Positions 18,369 through 27,610 of a DNA stretch of 58,386 nucleotides are shown one piece after another; the first letter of the stretch is position 1, and each line of letters opens with the position of its first letter. This DNA comes from JBGCDD01 sp045105075 (GTDB taxonomy: Bacteria; Pseudomonadota; Alphaproteobacteria; Rhodobacterales; Rhodobacteraceae): contig JBGCDD010000012.1 of assembly GCA_045105075.1 (NCBI GenBank), positions 1 through 58,386 of the forward strand, written 5' to 3'. Below the pieces are notes generated by a model. It did no database searches and was not told the origin of the DNA. It saw only the letters and a list, made by a program, of their open reading frames with translations. The position numbers and the translations under genes were made by a program.

Positions 18369-19748
18369 TCAGACAGGCGTGCCCCACAGATCGTATTCGC
18401 CGGTTTCATCAACTTCGACCTGCACGATATCGCCGGGCGACAGACCTTCGAATCCGTCGTCGATGAACAGGTTGCCATCGATTTCCGGGGCATCCGCCTT
18501 GGTCCGGCAAGTGGCGCCGTCGGGCTCGACACTGTCAACGATGACCTCAAGCTTTTGACCCAGTTTGGCCGCCAGTTTCCTTTCCGAGATCGACTGCGCC
18601 TTGACCATAAAACGGTCCCATCGATCTTGTTTGACGTCTTCAGGCAAGTGATTCGGCAAGGTATTGGCGCGCGCACCTGCAACATTTTCGTATTGAAAAC
18701 AGCCAACCCGGTCGAGCTGCGCTTCGTCCAGCCAATCGAGCAAGGTTTGAAATTCTTCTTCGGTTTCACCGGGATAGCCGACGATAAAGGTACTGCGCAA
18801 CGTGATGTCGGGGCAGATCGCGCGCCAGGCGGCGATCTCGTCCAATGTGCGCGCGGCGGCCGCCGGGCGGGCCATCCGCTTGAGCGTTTCCGGGTGGGCG
18901 TGTTGAAATGGGATATCAAGGTAGGGGAGCAAACCGTTTTTGGGTTCGGCCATGATCGGCACAAGATCGCGTACAAAGGGGTAGGGATAAACATAGTGCA
19001 ACCGGACCCAAACGCCGAGGTCTCCCAAGGCTTGGGCCAACGGCAAGATGGGGTGCGACAGACCCTGTTTGGTGTCCTCGCGGGTGCGCAGATCGGTGCC
19101 ATAGGCCGATGTGTCCTGCGAAATCACCAGCAGTTCGCGCACGCCGTTTTCGACTAATTTTTCCGCTTCACGCAGGATTGCAGCCTGTGGACGACTGCTG
19201 AGTTTGCCGCGCATATCGGGAATGATGCAGAACTTGCAGGCGTGGTTGCACCCTTCGGAAATCTTGAGATAGCTGTAATGGCGTGGTGTCAGCGAAACGC
19301 CGGAGGCTGGCAACAGGTCGATAAACGGGTCAGGGCTGGGCGGAACGGCCGCGTGGACTGCATCGAGCACCTGCTCGTATTGATGTGGTCCAGTCACCGC
19401 CAGTACTTTGGGATGCGCCCCGGTGATGTAGTCGGGTTCGGCGCCCAAACAGCCGGTCACGATGACCCGGCCATTTTCATTCAACGCCTCGCCGATTGCC
19501 TCGAGGCTTTCTGCTTTGGCGCTGTCCAGAAACCCACACGTGTTAACGATAACCGCGTCCGCGCCCTTGTAGTCAGGCGACAGCCCGTACCCCTCTGCGC
19601 GCAACCGGGTCAGAATACGTTCGCTGTCAACCAATGCCTTGGGACACCCCAAGCTGACCATGCCAATCTTGGGCTGGCCGGCCCTGCTGGCTTCGGACAC
19701 ATTTGCACGCGCCAGATCCGGGCGTAGGGAGGGAGGATTGTTGCTCAT
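18369..19748 (-). CDS. rimO: Ribosomal protein S12 methylthiotransferase RimO
   Basis: 459 residues from the ATG at 19748, preceded by GGCGGGGG; in-frame extension upstream is not family-like. RimO is a radical SAM enzyme that methylthiolates an aspartate in ribosomal protein S12. The N-terminal UPF0004 domain begins with M-V-S-L-G-C-P-K-A-L-V-D-S-E and carries V-N-T-C-G-F and V-T-G-C-L-G cysteines. The radical SAM motif is C-N-H-A-C-K-F-C, and a C-terminal TRAM domain follows. Length and motifs are complete. Confidence 0.96.
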   Translation of the reverse strand: MSNNPPSLRPDLARANVSEASRAGQPKIGMVSLGCPKALVDSERILTRLRAEGYGLSPDYKGADAVIVNTCGFLDSAKAESLEAIGEALNENGRVIVTGCLGAEPDYITGAHPKVLAVTGPHQYEQVLDAVHAAVPPSPDPFIDLLPASGVSLTPRHYSYLKISEGCNHACKFCIIPDMRGKLSSRPQAAILREAEKLVENGVRELLVISQDTSAYGTDLRTREDTKQGLSHPILPLAQALGDLGVWVRLHYVYPYPFVRDLVPIMAEPKNGLLPYLDIPFQHAHPETLKRMARPAAAARTLDEIAAWRAICPDITLRSTFIVGYPGETEEEFQTLLDWLDEAQLDRVGCFQYENVAGARANTLPNHLPEDVKQDRWDRFMVKAQSISERKLAAKLGQKLEVIVDSVEPDGATCRTKADAPEIDGNLFIDDGFEGLSPGDIVQVEVDETGEYDLWGTPV

Positions 19749-19789
19749 CCCCCGCCTATACTGCGCCGCGCCGGCTAAAGAAAGCCGCG

Positions 19790-21286
19790 TTAGATGGTTT
19801 GGTCGTACTCTCCCACCGAAGGTTCGGTGCGGATCACCGCATCGATATCGGCAAAGATTGCGCGCATTTCTGCGTCGCTGTCCGGGCTTTCGCAAACCAC
19901 CACCAGATTGGGTGTGTTTGACGAAGCGCGCACCAAACCCCATGCTCCGTTTTCCAGAATAACGCGCGCGCCATTTACGGTGACGACCTGCGCGATTTTG
20001 CGTCCTGCAATGGTGCCGCCCTGGTCGGCAAGGGCGACCAGCTTATCTACCAAACGGGCCAGAACATCATATTTTTCTGTGTCCGCGCACCATGGCGACA
20101 TTGTCGGAGTGGCAAAAGTCTGAGGCAGCGCTTTGCGCAGATCCGACATTTTCATGTCAGGGTTGCGGTCCATCAGTTTGCAGATTTCAACAGCAACACG
20201 CATGCCGCAATCATATCCCCGCCCGATTGGTTCGGCCAAAAAGTAGTGCCCGGACTTTTCAAAACCCGCCAAAGCCCCGATTTCCTTCACCCGGCGCTTC
20301 ATGTGCGAATGTCCGGTTTTCCAGTAATCCGCTTTGACACCATGCTTGATCAACTCTGGGTCGCTTGCGAACAGACCAGTTGATTTGACGTCGGCCACAA
20401 AGGTTGAATTTGGGTAAATCTTTGCCAGATCGCGGGCCATGATGACCCCGACCTTGTCCGCGAAAATCTCTTCGCCTTCGTCATCAACCACGCCACAGCG
20501 GTCTCCGTCTCCGTCAAAACCAAGTGCAAAATCGGCGCCTGATGCCGTGACGCTGGCAGCCATGTCATGCAGCATTTCCATGGCTTCGGGATTGGGATTG
20601 TAGTGCGGAAAAGTATAGTCCAATTCATTGTGGCTTTCGACGACTTCGACGCCAAGACGGCGAAACAATTCTGGCGCGAAAGCCGAAGCCGTGCCATTGC
20701 CTGTGGCGCAAACCACTTTTAACGGGCGCGTCATTTTGAAATCGCCAACAAGATCATCCAGATACGCCTCTTGGACGCCGTCAACAAATTCATAGGCACC
20801 GCCGGGGCGTTTTTCACCCTGACCGTTCAACACGATGTCGCGCAATTCATTCATTTCATCGGGACCATGGGTCAGCGGACGTTCAAAACCCATTTTGACA
20901 CCTGTCCATCCATTAGGATTGTGACTTGCCGTCACCATCGCAACGGCAGGAACATCCAAATGGAACTGGCTAAAGTAGGCCATAGGGCTCAGCGCCGGAC
21001 CGATGTCTTTCACTGTGATTCCGGCCTGCATCAGGCCTAACATCAATGCATTTTTGATGCTGAGCGAATAGTCGCGATAGTCATTTCCGACCGCTATAAC
21101 AGGTGGGATGCCGCGACGGTGCATTTGTGTGCCCAAGCCAACTCCCAGTGCCGTGACACCCGGCAAATTGATCTCATCTGGATATTTCCAACGCGCATCA
21201 TATTCACGAAATCCCGTTGGCGTGATCATGGCGTCGCGCAAAAAGGCCCATGTGTTCGGAGTTACAGTTGCAGCGGGTGTGCTCAT
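19790..21286 (-). CDS. Phosphomannomutase/phosphoglucomutase
   Basis: 498 residues. The active-site phosphoserine loop is T-A-S-H-N-P-N-G, the metal loop is D-G-D-G-D-R-C-G, the sugar-binding loop is G-F-E-K-S-G-H and the phosphate-binding C-terminal segment is V-R-A-S-S-N-T-P. This identifies the ManB/AlgC class of alpha-D-phosphohexomutases, which interconvert hexose-6- and hexose-1-phosphates for nucleotide-sugar synthesis. It follows kdsA by 21 bases in a minus-strand operon with capsule-export-type genes, which suggests a role in surface polysaccharide precursor supply. Confidence 0.93.
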   Translation of the reverse strand: MSTPAATVTPNTWAFLRDAMITPTGFREYDARWKYPDEINLPGVTALGVGLGTQMHRRGIPPVIAVGNDYRDYSLSIKNALMLGLMQAGITVKDIGPALSPMAYFSQFHLDVPAVAMVTASHNPNGWTGVKMGFERPLTHGPDEMNELRDIVLNGQGEKRPGGAYEFVDGVQEAYLDDLVGDFKMTRPLKVVCATGNGTASAFAPELFRRLGVEVVESHNELDYTFPHYNPNPEAMEMLHDMAASVTASGADFALGFDGDGDRCGVVDDEGEEIFADKVGVIMARDLAKIYPNSTFVADVKSTGLFASDPELIKHGVKADYWKTGHSHMKRRVKEIGALAGFEKSGHYFLAEPIGRGYDCGMRVAVEICKLMDRNPDMKMSDLRKALPQTFATPTMSPWCADTEKYDVLARLVDKLVALADQGGTIAGRKIAQVVTVNGARVILENGAWGLVRASSNTPNLVVVCESPDSDAEMRAIFADIDAVIRTEPSVGEYDQTI

Positions 21287-21307
21287 TTCAAAGTCTCTTG
21301 AATTAGA

Positions 21308-22144
21308 TTAGATTTTTACAGGATGGGACTTGGCAATTTTGTCTAGAGCCATCAGCGTATCGATGAGGTCAGGCATCTGGTTGAGGTAGATCATATTTGG
21401 TCCATCGCAGGGCGCATTGTCTGGATCCTGGTGCGTTTCAATAAACACGGCGCCGATGCCAAGGCTCACTGCAGCTCGGGCCATCACAGGCGCGAATTCA
21501 CGTTGCCCTCCGCTCGAACTGCCGTGGCCACCGGGTTGTTGAACAGAGTGGGTGGCATCCATTACAACGGGATAACCAGTTTGCGCCATTTGCGGAAGGC
21601 TGCGCATGTCTGCCACCAGCGTGTTGTATCCAAAGGTGGTACCACGTTCGGTCAACAAAATGCGGGTGTTGCCGGTGCTCTCAACTTTGGCAATGACATT
21701 TGGCATTTCCCATGGCGCAAGAAATTGACCCTTTTTGATGTTGACCACTGCGCCAGAATTGCCCGCCGCCAAAAGCATATCTGTTTGACGGCATAAAAAA
21801 GCGGGAATTTGGATGATATCGACGGCGTCGGCTGCCTGCGAGCATTGCGTTTCATTGTGAACATCCGTCAGAACCGGAACATCCAAAGCTGCGCCAAGAT
21901 CGGCCAGGACTCGCAACCCTTTGTCCAAACCCAATCCGCGGGCGCCGCTCAATGAGGTACGATTTGCTTTGTCAAATGACGATTTGAAAACGTATTGAGC
22001 GCCTACAGCATTGCAGGCCTCTTTCAACTGGCCAGCAATCATCTGTGCATGATCTGCGCTTTCCAGCTGACAAGGACCTGCGATAACTGTCAGGGGTTGG
22101 TCATTGCCAATGTTCAGTTTTTGGACCGAGACGGTTTTGATCAT
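21308..22144 (-). CDS. kdsA: 3-deoxy-8-phosphooctulonate (Kdo-8-P) synthase
   Basis: 278 residues. KdsA condenses phosphoenolpyruvate and arabinose-5-phosphate to Kdo-8-phosphate for lipid A core and capsule linkers. Diagnostic segments are V-I-A-G-P-C-Q-L-E-S, F-K-S-S-F-D-K-A-N-R-T-S, V-L-T-D-V-H, P-A-F-L-C-R-Q-T-D, V-N-I-K-K-G-Q-F and D-A-T-H-S-V-Q-Q-P-G-G. The ATG at 22144 overlaps the kpsE-like stop by one base (TGATG); a GTG one codon earlier is possible. Being translationally coupled to a capsule export gene suggests a capsule-dedicated copy, though it could be the only kdsA of the genome. Confidence 0.96.
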   Translation of the reverse strand: MIKTVSVQKLNIGNDQPLTVIAGPCQLESADHAQMIAGQLKEACNAVGAQYVFKSSFDKANRTSLSGARGLGLDKGLRVLADLGAALDVPVLTDVHNETQCSQAADAVDIIQIPAFLCRQTDMLLAAGNSGAVVNIKKGQFLAPWEMPNVIAKVESTGNTRILLTERGTTFGYNTLVADMRSLPQMAQTGYPVVMDATHSVQQPGGHGSSSGGQREFAPVMARAAVSLGIGAVFIETHQDPDNAPCDGPNMIYLNQMPDLIDTLMALDKIAKSHPVKI

Positions 22145-23829
22145 CACGATGTCACTTGTTCGCGCAGGATCGACGCTGTCAGCGATATCATCAGATAGAC
22201 CCCGGCAAAGATCAGGAACGCCAGTATCGTGTTTTCAAACTTACGTGGATAGCTGGCGTCTTCACTTGGCACAGGTTTGACAGAGATCGTCAAATATCGC
22301 ACTTGCCGGTTCGCCTCCATTCGGGTTTGTTCGACCTGCTGCAGGGCCGACTGCAACATCATATCGCGAGTGGCCAAATCTGCTTGCGCCATTTGAATGC
22401 GAACGGTCAACTGCGCAAGCGAGTTTTCGCCCAATGACGCATCGACCATACGGGCATTGAGGGTGGCCAAAAGTTCTTCCAGCCGGCGCACGTCACCGCT
22501 TGCTCCATCAACTTTGGCCTGATTGGGCCGCGCATTGTCCAACAAAGCAGACAACTGAAGCTGTTTTTCTTGCAGTTGCAGTTCAACATTGTTGATTTGC
22601 CCGCGTAGCCCTGCGATCACGCCTTCGGGATCCAAAATGGCGCCTTGCTGTTGCAAACCAACCAGGGCTTCCTGGGCTTTGCGCCGTTCGGATTGAGCGT
22701 TGTCAAAGCCTTGCATGGCGTCCTGCATCTGATCGCCGCGTTTTTGTTGACTGAGGTTGTTAACGCGGTCTTCTGCATAGGAAATCAAGCTCGTCGAAAA
22801 GTCCGCACTGACCTGGGGATCAGCAGCAATCACCTCCATGCGGATAACGCCTTCCGTTGGGTCGTAGCCAATTTTGACGTTTTTGCTATAGGTTTTGTAG
22901 GCTTGTTCATTCGTTGGATCATCTGCCAGCCTTTGAATTGGATCAATCCAGTCTTGCGTAAAGTGATCCTTGAAGCCAATGTCACCGTCCAAGCGTATCA
23001 TCGCGTCCTTGGATTGAAGATAGGATTGTACCGCAATCGAGTCTTGACTTGTGGCGAACTGAGTGCCTGTCAAAAGCCCACCAAGACCGCCGCCGCCAGC
23101 ATTATCGGCCTGCAAAATCAAAAACTCGGACTTGGCCGAGAACATTGGGGTTGCCACCATGTAAAAGTACCAGCCGACGATGAGCGTGGGCAGCATGACG
23201 AAAAAACCAAGACGTCCAAGCAACAGAACCAGTTTGCGACGGCGACGCAGCATGATGTCGCGCTGGATTTCGCTGATTTCACGATTTCGCCTCTCGGCGG
23301 GGCTCAGCTCAGTCGATGGAAGATTTTGGCCGGGCGCAGGTACTGTTTGAGGCAGTTGAACCTGATCGCTGGACTTGGCTTGTGTCGAAGGCAGATTGGC
23401 AAAAGCGTCAGGGGCGCCGCCCTCGTGCTGTTCGCCGCCACCTTTTGGAACAACAAGTTCCAGCATATTTGAGCGCGCGAAAGGATCGATGCCCTTTTGG
23501 CGCAAAAGGCGCACAGCGTCAAAATCTGACGTTGCTGGCAGCTTGTTCTTTTGTGCAACCCGCCGGGCCATACGCAACTGGCGCCCGGTCAGCCCTTCGC
23601 GTTTGATCGCATCAATATCTGTTTCGGCGCCTGTTTCTCGTGGTGAGGCGGTGTCGCCCGACAAAAGGGGTTCGGATGCCGTGGCTTGTTCGCTCACGGC
23701 GGGTTGAGACGGCACCTCGGGTTCGGGAGCGCGCACAGCGGCCATTGCCGTGCGCTTTACCGCACCAGCAGCCGCATTGGTTGCGCTGCGTTTTATGCGG
23801 AACTTTTTAGCCTTGGGTTTCATAGTCAT
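22144..23829 (-). CDS. kpsE: Capsule polysaccharide export inner-membrane protein, KpsE/BexC/Wzz-like
   Basis: About 561 residues. The layout is that of polysaccharide co-polymerases: a long cytoplasmic Ala/Pro-rich N-terminal region (about 1-190), a membrane segment (L-L-G-R-L-G-F-F-V-M-L-P-T-L-I-V-G), a large periplasmic region rich in Gln and predicted coiled coil (K-R-G-D-Q-M-Q-D-A-M-Q to Q-Q-V-E-Q-T-R-M), and a second membrane segment near the C-terminus. In group 2 capsule systems KpsE links the KpsMT transporter to the outer-membrane KpsD. The start at 23829 overlaps the kpsT-like gene by 23 bases; starts at 23823 or 23859 are possible. The N-terminal extension is longer than in enteric KpsE. 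Confidence 0.85.
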   Translation of the reverse strand: MTMKPKAKKFRIKRSATNAAAGAVKRTAMAAVRAPEPEVPSQPAVSEQATASEPLLSGDTASPRETGAETDIDAIKREGLTGRQLRMARRVAQKNKLPATSDFDAVRLLRQKGIDPFARSNMLELVVPKGGGEQHEGGAPDAFANLPSTQAKSSDQVQLPQTVPAPGQNLPSTELSPAERRNREISEIQRDIMLRRRRKLVLLLGRLGFFVMLPTLIVGWYFYMVATPMFSAKSEFLILQADNAGGGGLGGLLTGTQFATSQDSIAVQSYLQSKDAMIRLDGDIGFKDHFTQDWIDPIQRLADDPTNEQAYKTYSKNVKIGYDPTEGVIRMEVIAADPQVSADFSTSLISYAEDRVNNLSQQKRGDQMQDAMQGFDNAQSERRKAQEALVGLQQQGAILDPEGVIAGLRGQINNVELQLQEKQLQLSALLDNARPNQAKVDGASGDVRRLEELLATLNARMVDASLGENSLAQLTVRIQMAQADLATRDMMLQSALQQVEQTRMEANRQVRYLTISVKPVPSEDASYPRKFENTILAFLIFAGVYLMISLTASILREQVTS

Positions 23830-24466
23830 AGAGCTGTTTCGCTTCTTCCAAGGTGTCAAACATGTGCAGCCGTCCGTCCATCAAGACGGCCGCCGAACGC
23901 GCGAATTTTTCCAATGTGGCGGCTTGATGCGACACGATGATGATCGTTGTTGTGCGCAGCCGTTCTTCAAGAATTGCGCCAGCTTTCCGATTGAATTCCA
24001 CATCGGTCGTTCCGGGCATACCTTCGTCAATAAGGTAGATGTCAAAATCCAGTGCCAACATCAGCGCAAATGAGAACCGGGCGCGCATCCCAGAGGAATA
24101 GGTGCCGATAGGTTGATCGAAATACTCACCAAGATTGCAGAGCCAACGGCAGTAGGATTCCACGTAGTCCGGGTCAAGGCCATAAAGTTTGGCGATGTAG
24201 CGCGCATTCTCCATCGCCGAAACCTTTGAGACGACCCCACCCATAAAACCCAGTGGAAACGAGACGTTACAGCTGCGCCGCACCTCACCTTCGTCAGGTT
24301 TTTCGAGCCCGGCCATGATGTTGACCAGTGTTGTTTTGCCGGTTCCATTTGGTGCTAGTACGCCAAGAGAGTTGCCAAGTTCCACGCGGAACGAGACCTT
24401 ATCCAGGATCACTTTTCGCTGTGTCCCTGTCCAAAAAGACTTGCTGACATTCTCAAATTCAAGCAT
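23807..24466 (-). CDS. kpsT: Capsule export ABC transporter ATPase, KpsT-like
   Basis: 219 residues, the compact size of KpsT/BexA ATPases. Walker A is A-P-N-G-T-G-K-T-T, the signature is Y-S-S-G-M-R-A-R-F-S-F-A-L, Walker B is I-Y-L-I-D-E-G-M-P, and the switch is I-V-S-H-Q. These subunits energise export of capsular polysaccharide with a KpsM permease. First gene of the minus-strand operon kpsT-kpsE-kdsA-phosphohexomutase. No kpsM permease or kpsD/kpsC/kpsS genes are present in the window, so they must be elsewhere or absent. Confidence 0.93.
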   Translation of the reverse strand: MLEFENVSKSFWTGTQRKVILDKVSFRVELGNSLGVLAPNGTGKTTLVNIMAGLEKPDEGEVRRSCNVSFPLGFMGGVVSKVSAMENARYIAKLYGLDPDYVESYCRWLCNLGEYFDQPIGTYSSGMRARFSFALMLALDFDIYLIDEGMPGTTDVEFNRKAGAILEERLRTTTIIIVSHQAATLEKFARSAAVLMDGRLHMFDTLEEAKQLYDYETQG

Positions 24467-24803
24467 TTTTTAGTCCGTCAAAATCGGGCTTGGCCACCCG
24501 GAGATTGGCGTATTTCCTGTTCTCTTGTTTTACTCTGCCCGCCCTCCTTAGCAGAGGTGTGTTAACGGGTTATCGACGGATATTGGCAACATTATGTCTA
24601 ACTTGGAAACAAATATCCAATGTGAAAGTTGCCAAATTTTCGTCACAGGTGACGTACGCGGCTGCCCAACGGAGCGCCTGCAGATGGTTTGCGCCATGCC
24701 GGGTAGGACAAAACCGGCTTATGTCCCTGAGGTGGTTCTTCTGAAATCGGTGATTTTGTGCTATGTTACGGCGATTAACCCATAAATTTTAGGACAGATT
24801 GCC
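24467..24803. promoter_or_regulatory. Divergent intergenic region
   Basis: 337 bases between the divergent kpsT-like and DUF900 genes. It must carry promoters for both. The half next to the rightward gene is richer in A/T, but I cannot assign a -35/-10 pair with confidence and see no operator-like dyad or small gene. Confidence 0.35.
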
Positions 24804-25745
24804 ATGGAATATTTTTTCACCGCACGTCGTCGATCAGCTGGGCGCTATACCGATGAAATTGGCCCGATTCGGTATCTTGAGGTGCCCGAAGATGCGCCGG
24901 CGATGGTTCAGGAACATGAGGTGTCCAATTCGGCCACGTGGTTTAACCGGGTTCAGCACGCGGCGAAAGCCGGCAACGCCTCTGAAGGCACTGTCCTGTT
25001 CTATGTGCATGGTTTCAACACCGAGCAGCACGAGATGCGAACCCGTCACAAAAAGATCGTTGCAGGATTGAAGGCGCAAGGGTTTGACGGGGTGGTGGTG
25101 AGTTATGATTGGCCAAGTGATGGCGAATTGCTGAGCTATGCGTCCGACCGGGCCGATGCGCGCGCTGCTGCCAATGGTTTGCTGGGCAAGGGTCTGTATG
25201 AATTTGTGCGCCGTCAAACCGTCGATTGCCAAATCAACGTGCATGTTTTGGCGCACTCCATGGGGTGTTTCGTGCTGCGCGAAGCCTTTGACTATGCCGA
25301 TGACAATCACGAAGCGGCGCAAACCAGTTGGTCGGTGTCACAAATTGCCCTTGTGGCAGCTGATATCTCCTCGAAGTCCATGTTGGCGGGCAGTCCCAAA
25401 TCCAGCTCGCTGTTGCGACACGCCGCGCGGGTGACCAATTACTACAATCCCTATGACGGCGTTTTGTCGATTTCTGGGGTCAAACGTGTGGGGTTGGCGC
25501 GTCGGCTTGGGCGTGTCGGGCTGCCGGACCCGCGATCAGTGAAAACCGTCAATCTGAATTGTGGCCCGTACTTTGACGATCATCGCGATGACTTCGATCA
25601 TGGTTTGCGGGCCACGCACACTTGGTATTTTGACTCGCCGCGGTTTTTCGAGGATTTGGCGCACACCCTGGCCGGGGCACTGGACCGCGATGTGATCCCG
25701 CGGCGCGAGCGGGGGCCAGAAGGTGGGCTGGTTCTGCGACCGTGA
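24804..25745 (+). CDS. Alpha/beta hydrolase, DUF900 family
   Basis: 313 residues from the ATG at 24804, preceded by AGGACAG. A hydrolase fold is visible: F-Y-V-H-G-F-N-T as the oxyanion-side His-Gly motif near residue 70, V-V-S-Y-D-W-P-S-D-G typical of DUF900, and the nucleophile elbow A-H-S-M-G-C near residue 150. The catalytic acid and His are expected in the D-G-V-L-S-I-S and H-D-D-F-D-H-G-L-like segments. No signal peptide is seen. The substrate of the family is unknown. It is convergent with yidD and probably monocistronic. Confidence 0.85.
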   Translation: MEYFFTARRRSAGRYTDEIGPIRYLEVPEDAPAMVQEHEVSNSATWFNRVQHAAKAGNASEGTVLFYVHGFNTEQHEMRTRHKKIVAGLKAQGFDGVVVSYDWPSDGELLSYASDRADARAAANGLLGKGLYEFVRRQTVDCQINVHVLAHSMGCFVLREAFDYADDNHEAAQTSWSVSQIALVAADISSKSMLAGSPKSSSLLRHAARVTNYYNPYDGVLSISGVKRVGLARRLGRVGLPDPRSVKTVNLNCGPYFDDHRDDFDHGLRATHTWYFDSPRFFEDLAHTLAGALDRDVIPRRERGPEGGLVLRP

Positions 25746-25979
25746 TCACTTGGCGTTCTTATCGGGCACCGGATCATAGCCCGATTTACCCCAGGGATGG
25801 CAACGCCCGATGCGGCGCAGCGCCAACCAACCGCCCCTAAGCCCGCCATGTTTGCCAAGCGCCTCAAGCGCGTAGGCCGAACAGGTGGGCTGGTAGCGGC
25901 AATTGAACCCGACCCAAGGGCTGAACACCAACCGGTAAGCGCGCACGGGCAGGGCCAAAACATGGGCAAAAGGCGACAT
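25746..25979 (-). CDS. yidD: Membrane protein insertion efficiency factor YidD
   Basis: 77 residues from the ATG at 25979, preceded by AAGGA; the longer in-frame start lacks this. It has the conserved Y-R-L-V-F-S-P-W, C-R-Y-Q-P-T-C-S-A-Y-A-L-E-A and R-I-G-R-C-H-P-W-G segments that define YidD. The protein is a small membrane-associated helper of YidC-dependent insertion. It follows rnpA by about 60 bases in the conserved rpmH-rnpA-yidD order. Confidence 0.95.
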   Translation of the reverse strand: MSPFAHVLALPVRAYRLVFSPWVGFNCRYQPTCSAYALEALGKHGGLRGGWLALRRIGRCHPWGKSGYDPVPDKNAK

Positions 25980-26039
25980 TCGCGGTCCTTTCCAATGTTT
26001 GCAAACGTACCCAAGCAAGGCGGTGATGCAAGCGCGTGA

Positions 26040-26405
26040 TCAGCGTTTGTGCAAACGCCGCAGTGCTTCGATCAAGTCGGTTTGCAGTTGCTCAAACCCG
26101 CGCGAGGCTGTGACATCCGCACGTCCGATCAGGACATAGTCCCATCCCGCCAGGCCATGTGTGGGAAGCACCAGCCGAGCAATTTCGCGCAACCGGCGTT
26201 TGGCACGATTGCGCGCCACGGCATTGCCTACTTTTTTGGAACAGGTAAATCCGACGCGCACGCCAAACGCGTCATCGCGTTGGCGTGCCTGCACCATCAT
26301 GGCTGTGCTGCCTTGACGACGTGCACGTGCAGCGCGCAGAAAATCGGCGCGCTTCGTCAAAACGGTCAGTTTTGGAATGCCATCTGATCGCGTGAGCGTT
26401 GTCAT
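26040..26405 (-). CDS. rnpA: Ribonuclease P protein component
   Basis: 121 residues from the ATG at 26405. It carries the K-R-A-D-F-L-R-A-A start and the diagnostic V-A-R-N-R-A-K-R-R-L-R-E RNR motif that contacts the RNase P RNA. Role: protein subunit of the tRNA 5'-end processing ribozyme. It is 26 bases downstream of rpmH on the same strand, the standard bacterial arrangement. A longer in-frame ORF to 26573 runs through rpmH and is not the real start. Confidence 0.95.
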   Translation of the reverse strand: MTTLTRSDGIPKLTVLTKRADFLRAARARRQGSTAMMVQARQRDDAFGVRVGFTCSKKVGNAVARNRAKRRLREIARLVLPTHGLAGWDYVLIGRADVTASRGFEQLQTDLIEALRRLHKR

Positions 26406-26431
26406 CTGCGTCCGTCTCCGGACAGCAGGTT

Positions 26432-26566
26432 TTATGCGCTCAGCGACTTGCGGCCACGGGCACGGCGCGCATTCAGGATCTTGCGGCCGGCTTTTGTGGC
26501 CATCCGCGAACGAAAGCCGTGACGGCGTTTGCGAACCAGGTTCGAAGGTTGAAAGGTGCGTTTCAT
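26432..26566 (-). CDS. rpmH: 50S ribosomal protein L34
   Basis: 44 residues, read directly from the minus strand: starts M-K-R-T-F-Q-P-S-N-L-V-R-K-R-R, continues G-F-R-S-R-M-A-T-K-A-G-R-K and ends K-S-L-S-A. Length and motifs are exactly those of bacterial L34. It is the first gene of the rpmH-rnpA-yidD operon; the promoter should lie just upstream, in 26567-26860. Confidence 0.97.
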   Translation of the reverse strand: MKRTFQPSNLVRKRRHGFRSRMATKAGRKILNARRARGRKSLSA

Positions 26567-26860
26567 GGCACAAGGCTCCAGTATAGTCGCGTCGGTCGCG
26601 CGCGGATTCGGCTCCGACGGGTGTTAGAAGACCGGTCTCTACTGCGCTGCGCCGGGCAAGTCAAACCCTGTTGGCATCTCGTCGGGCCTGCGCTGAAACA
26701 TTTTGATCGGCCCGACCTTGCGGAATGTTTCAGTCTGCGCGCTTGGGCGGCAAATCCTCACAAATACGCCGCTTTGCATCACTGCGGCGTGAGGGGGCTG
26801 TTCGCGGATGGCCATAACACGCAAATAACCCCTAGTCTAAGCCATCCAGGACCTGTTCAA

Positions 26861-27610
26861 ATGACTGATATGCCCGATCAAACGCCTTCCTCCATCATGC
26901 GACATCTGCCGCTTACTCTCATTATCGCGGTGGCTGTGATCGGAGCTTTCACGCTGCGCGAGTATTTGAGTTTCGAGACCTTGCGCGACAACCGGGAGGC
27001 GCTTTTGGCCTTTCGGGATCAAAATCTGATTGGTTTGGTGCTGATGTTTGTGGCTGTTTACATCGCTCTGGTGGTGTTTTCGCTGCCCGGCGCCGCAGTG
27101 GCGTCGATGACGGGCGGGTTCCTGTTTGGGCTGGGGCTCGGCACTGTGGTCAATGTTTCTGCGGCCACCATCGGAGCCACGGGCATCTTTCTGGCGGCGC
27201 GTTGGGGTTTGGGAGCATCGCTTGCCGCGCGCCTTGATGGCAGTTCCGGCACCATCGGCAAACTGAAGAACGGGCTGCGCGCCCATGAGATCAGCGTTTT
27301 GTTTCTGCTGCGGCTTGTGCCTGCGGTGCCGTTCTTTGTCGCCAATCTTTTGCCCGCCCTTGTCGGGGTCAAATTGGTCAACTTCATCTGGACCACTGCA
27401 GTTGGCATTGTGCCCGGGGCATTGGTTTTCACATGGATCGGCGTGGGTCTGGGCGAAGTGTTTGACCGGGGTGAAACGCCTGATTTAACGCTGCTGTGGG
27501 AACCACATATCATTGGGCCGATCTTGGGCCTATGTGTGTTGGCGGCGCTGCCAATCGTGATCAACACGCTGCGTGGCGGTGCGAAAGGGCACACAGATGC
27601 AAACGATTGA
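26861..27610 (+). CDS. TVP38/TMEM64 (VTT/DedA-like) membrane protein
   Basis: 249 residues from the ATG at 26861. The N-terminal membrane helix is followed by the VTT domain: V-F-S-L-P-G-A-A-V-A-S-M-T-G-G-F-L-F-G, the F-L-L-R-L-V-P-A-V-P-F-F amphipathic re-entrant segment, and several further helices up to residue 245. DedA/VTT proteins are linked to lipid scrambling or membrane homeostasis. Its 3' end overlaps the oxidoreductase gene by 14 bases. In other bacteria these two domains occur side by side or fused, which supports a joint function. Confidence 0.92.
   Translation: MTDMPDQTPSSIMRHLPLTLIIAVAVIGAFTLREYLSFETLRDNREALLAFRDQNLIGLVLMFVAVYIALVVFSLPGAAVASMTGGFLFGLGLGTVVNVSAATIGATGIFLAARWGLGASLAARLDGSSGTIGKLKNGLRAHEISVLFLLRLVPAVPFFVANLLPALVGVKLVNFIWTTAVGIVPGALVFTWIGVGLGEVFDRGETPDLTLLWEPHIIGPILGLCVLAALPIVINTLRGGAKGHTDAND

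Noticed and set aside
22645..23472. 275-codon plus-strand open frame
   Set aside because: Lies opposite the kpsE-like gene; no recognised domain, so treated as a shadow.
26040..26566. rpmH-rnpA-yidD block as a marker of the replication origin
   Set aside because: In alphaproteobacteria this block is usually not at oriC, and no dnaA/dnaN genes or DnaA-box cluster are present.
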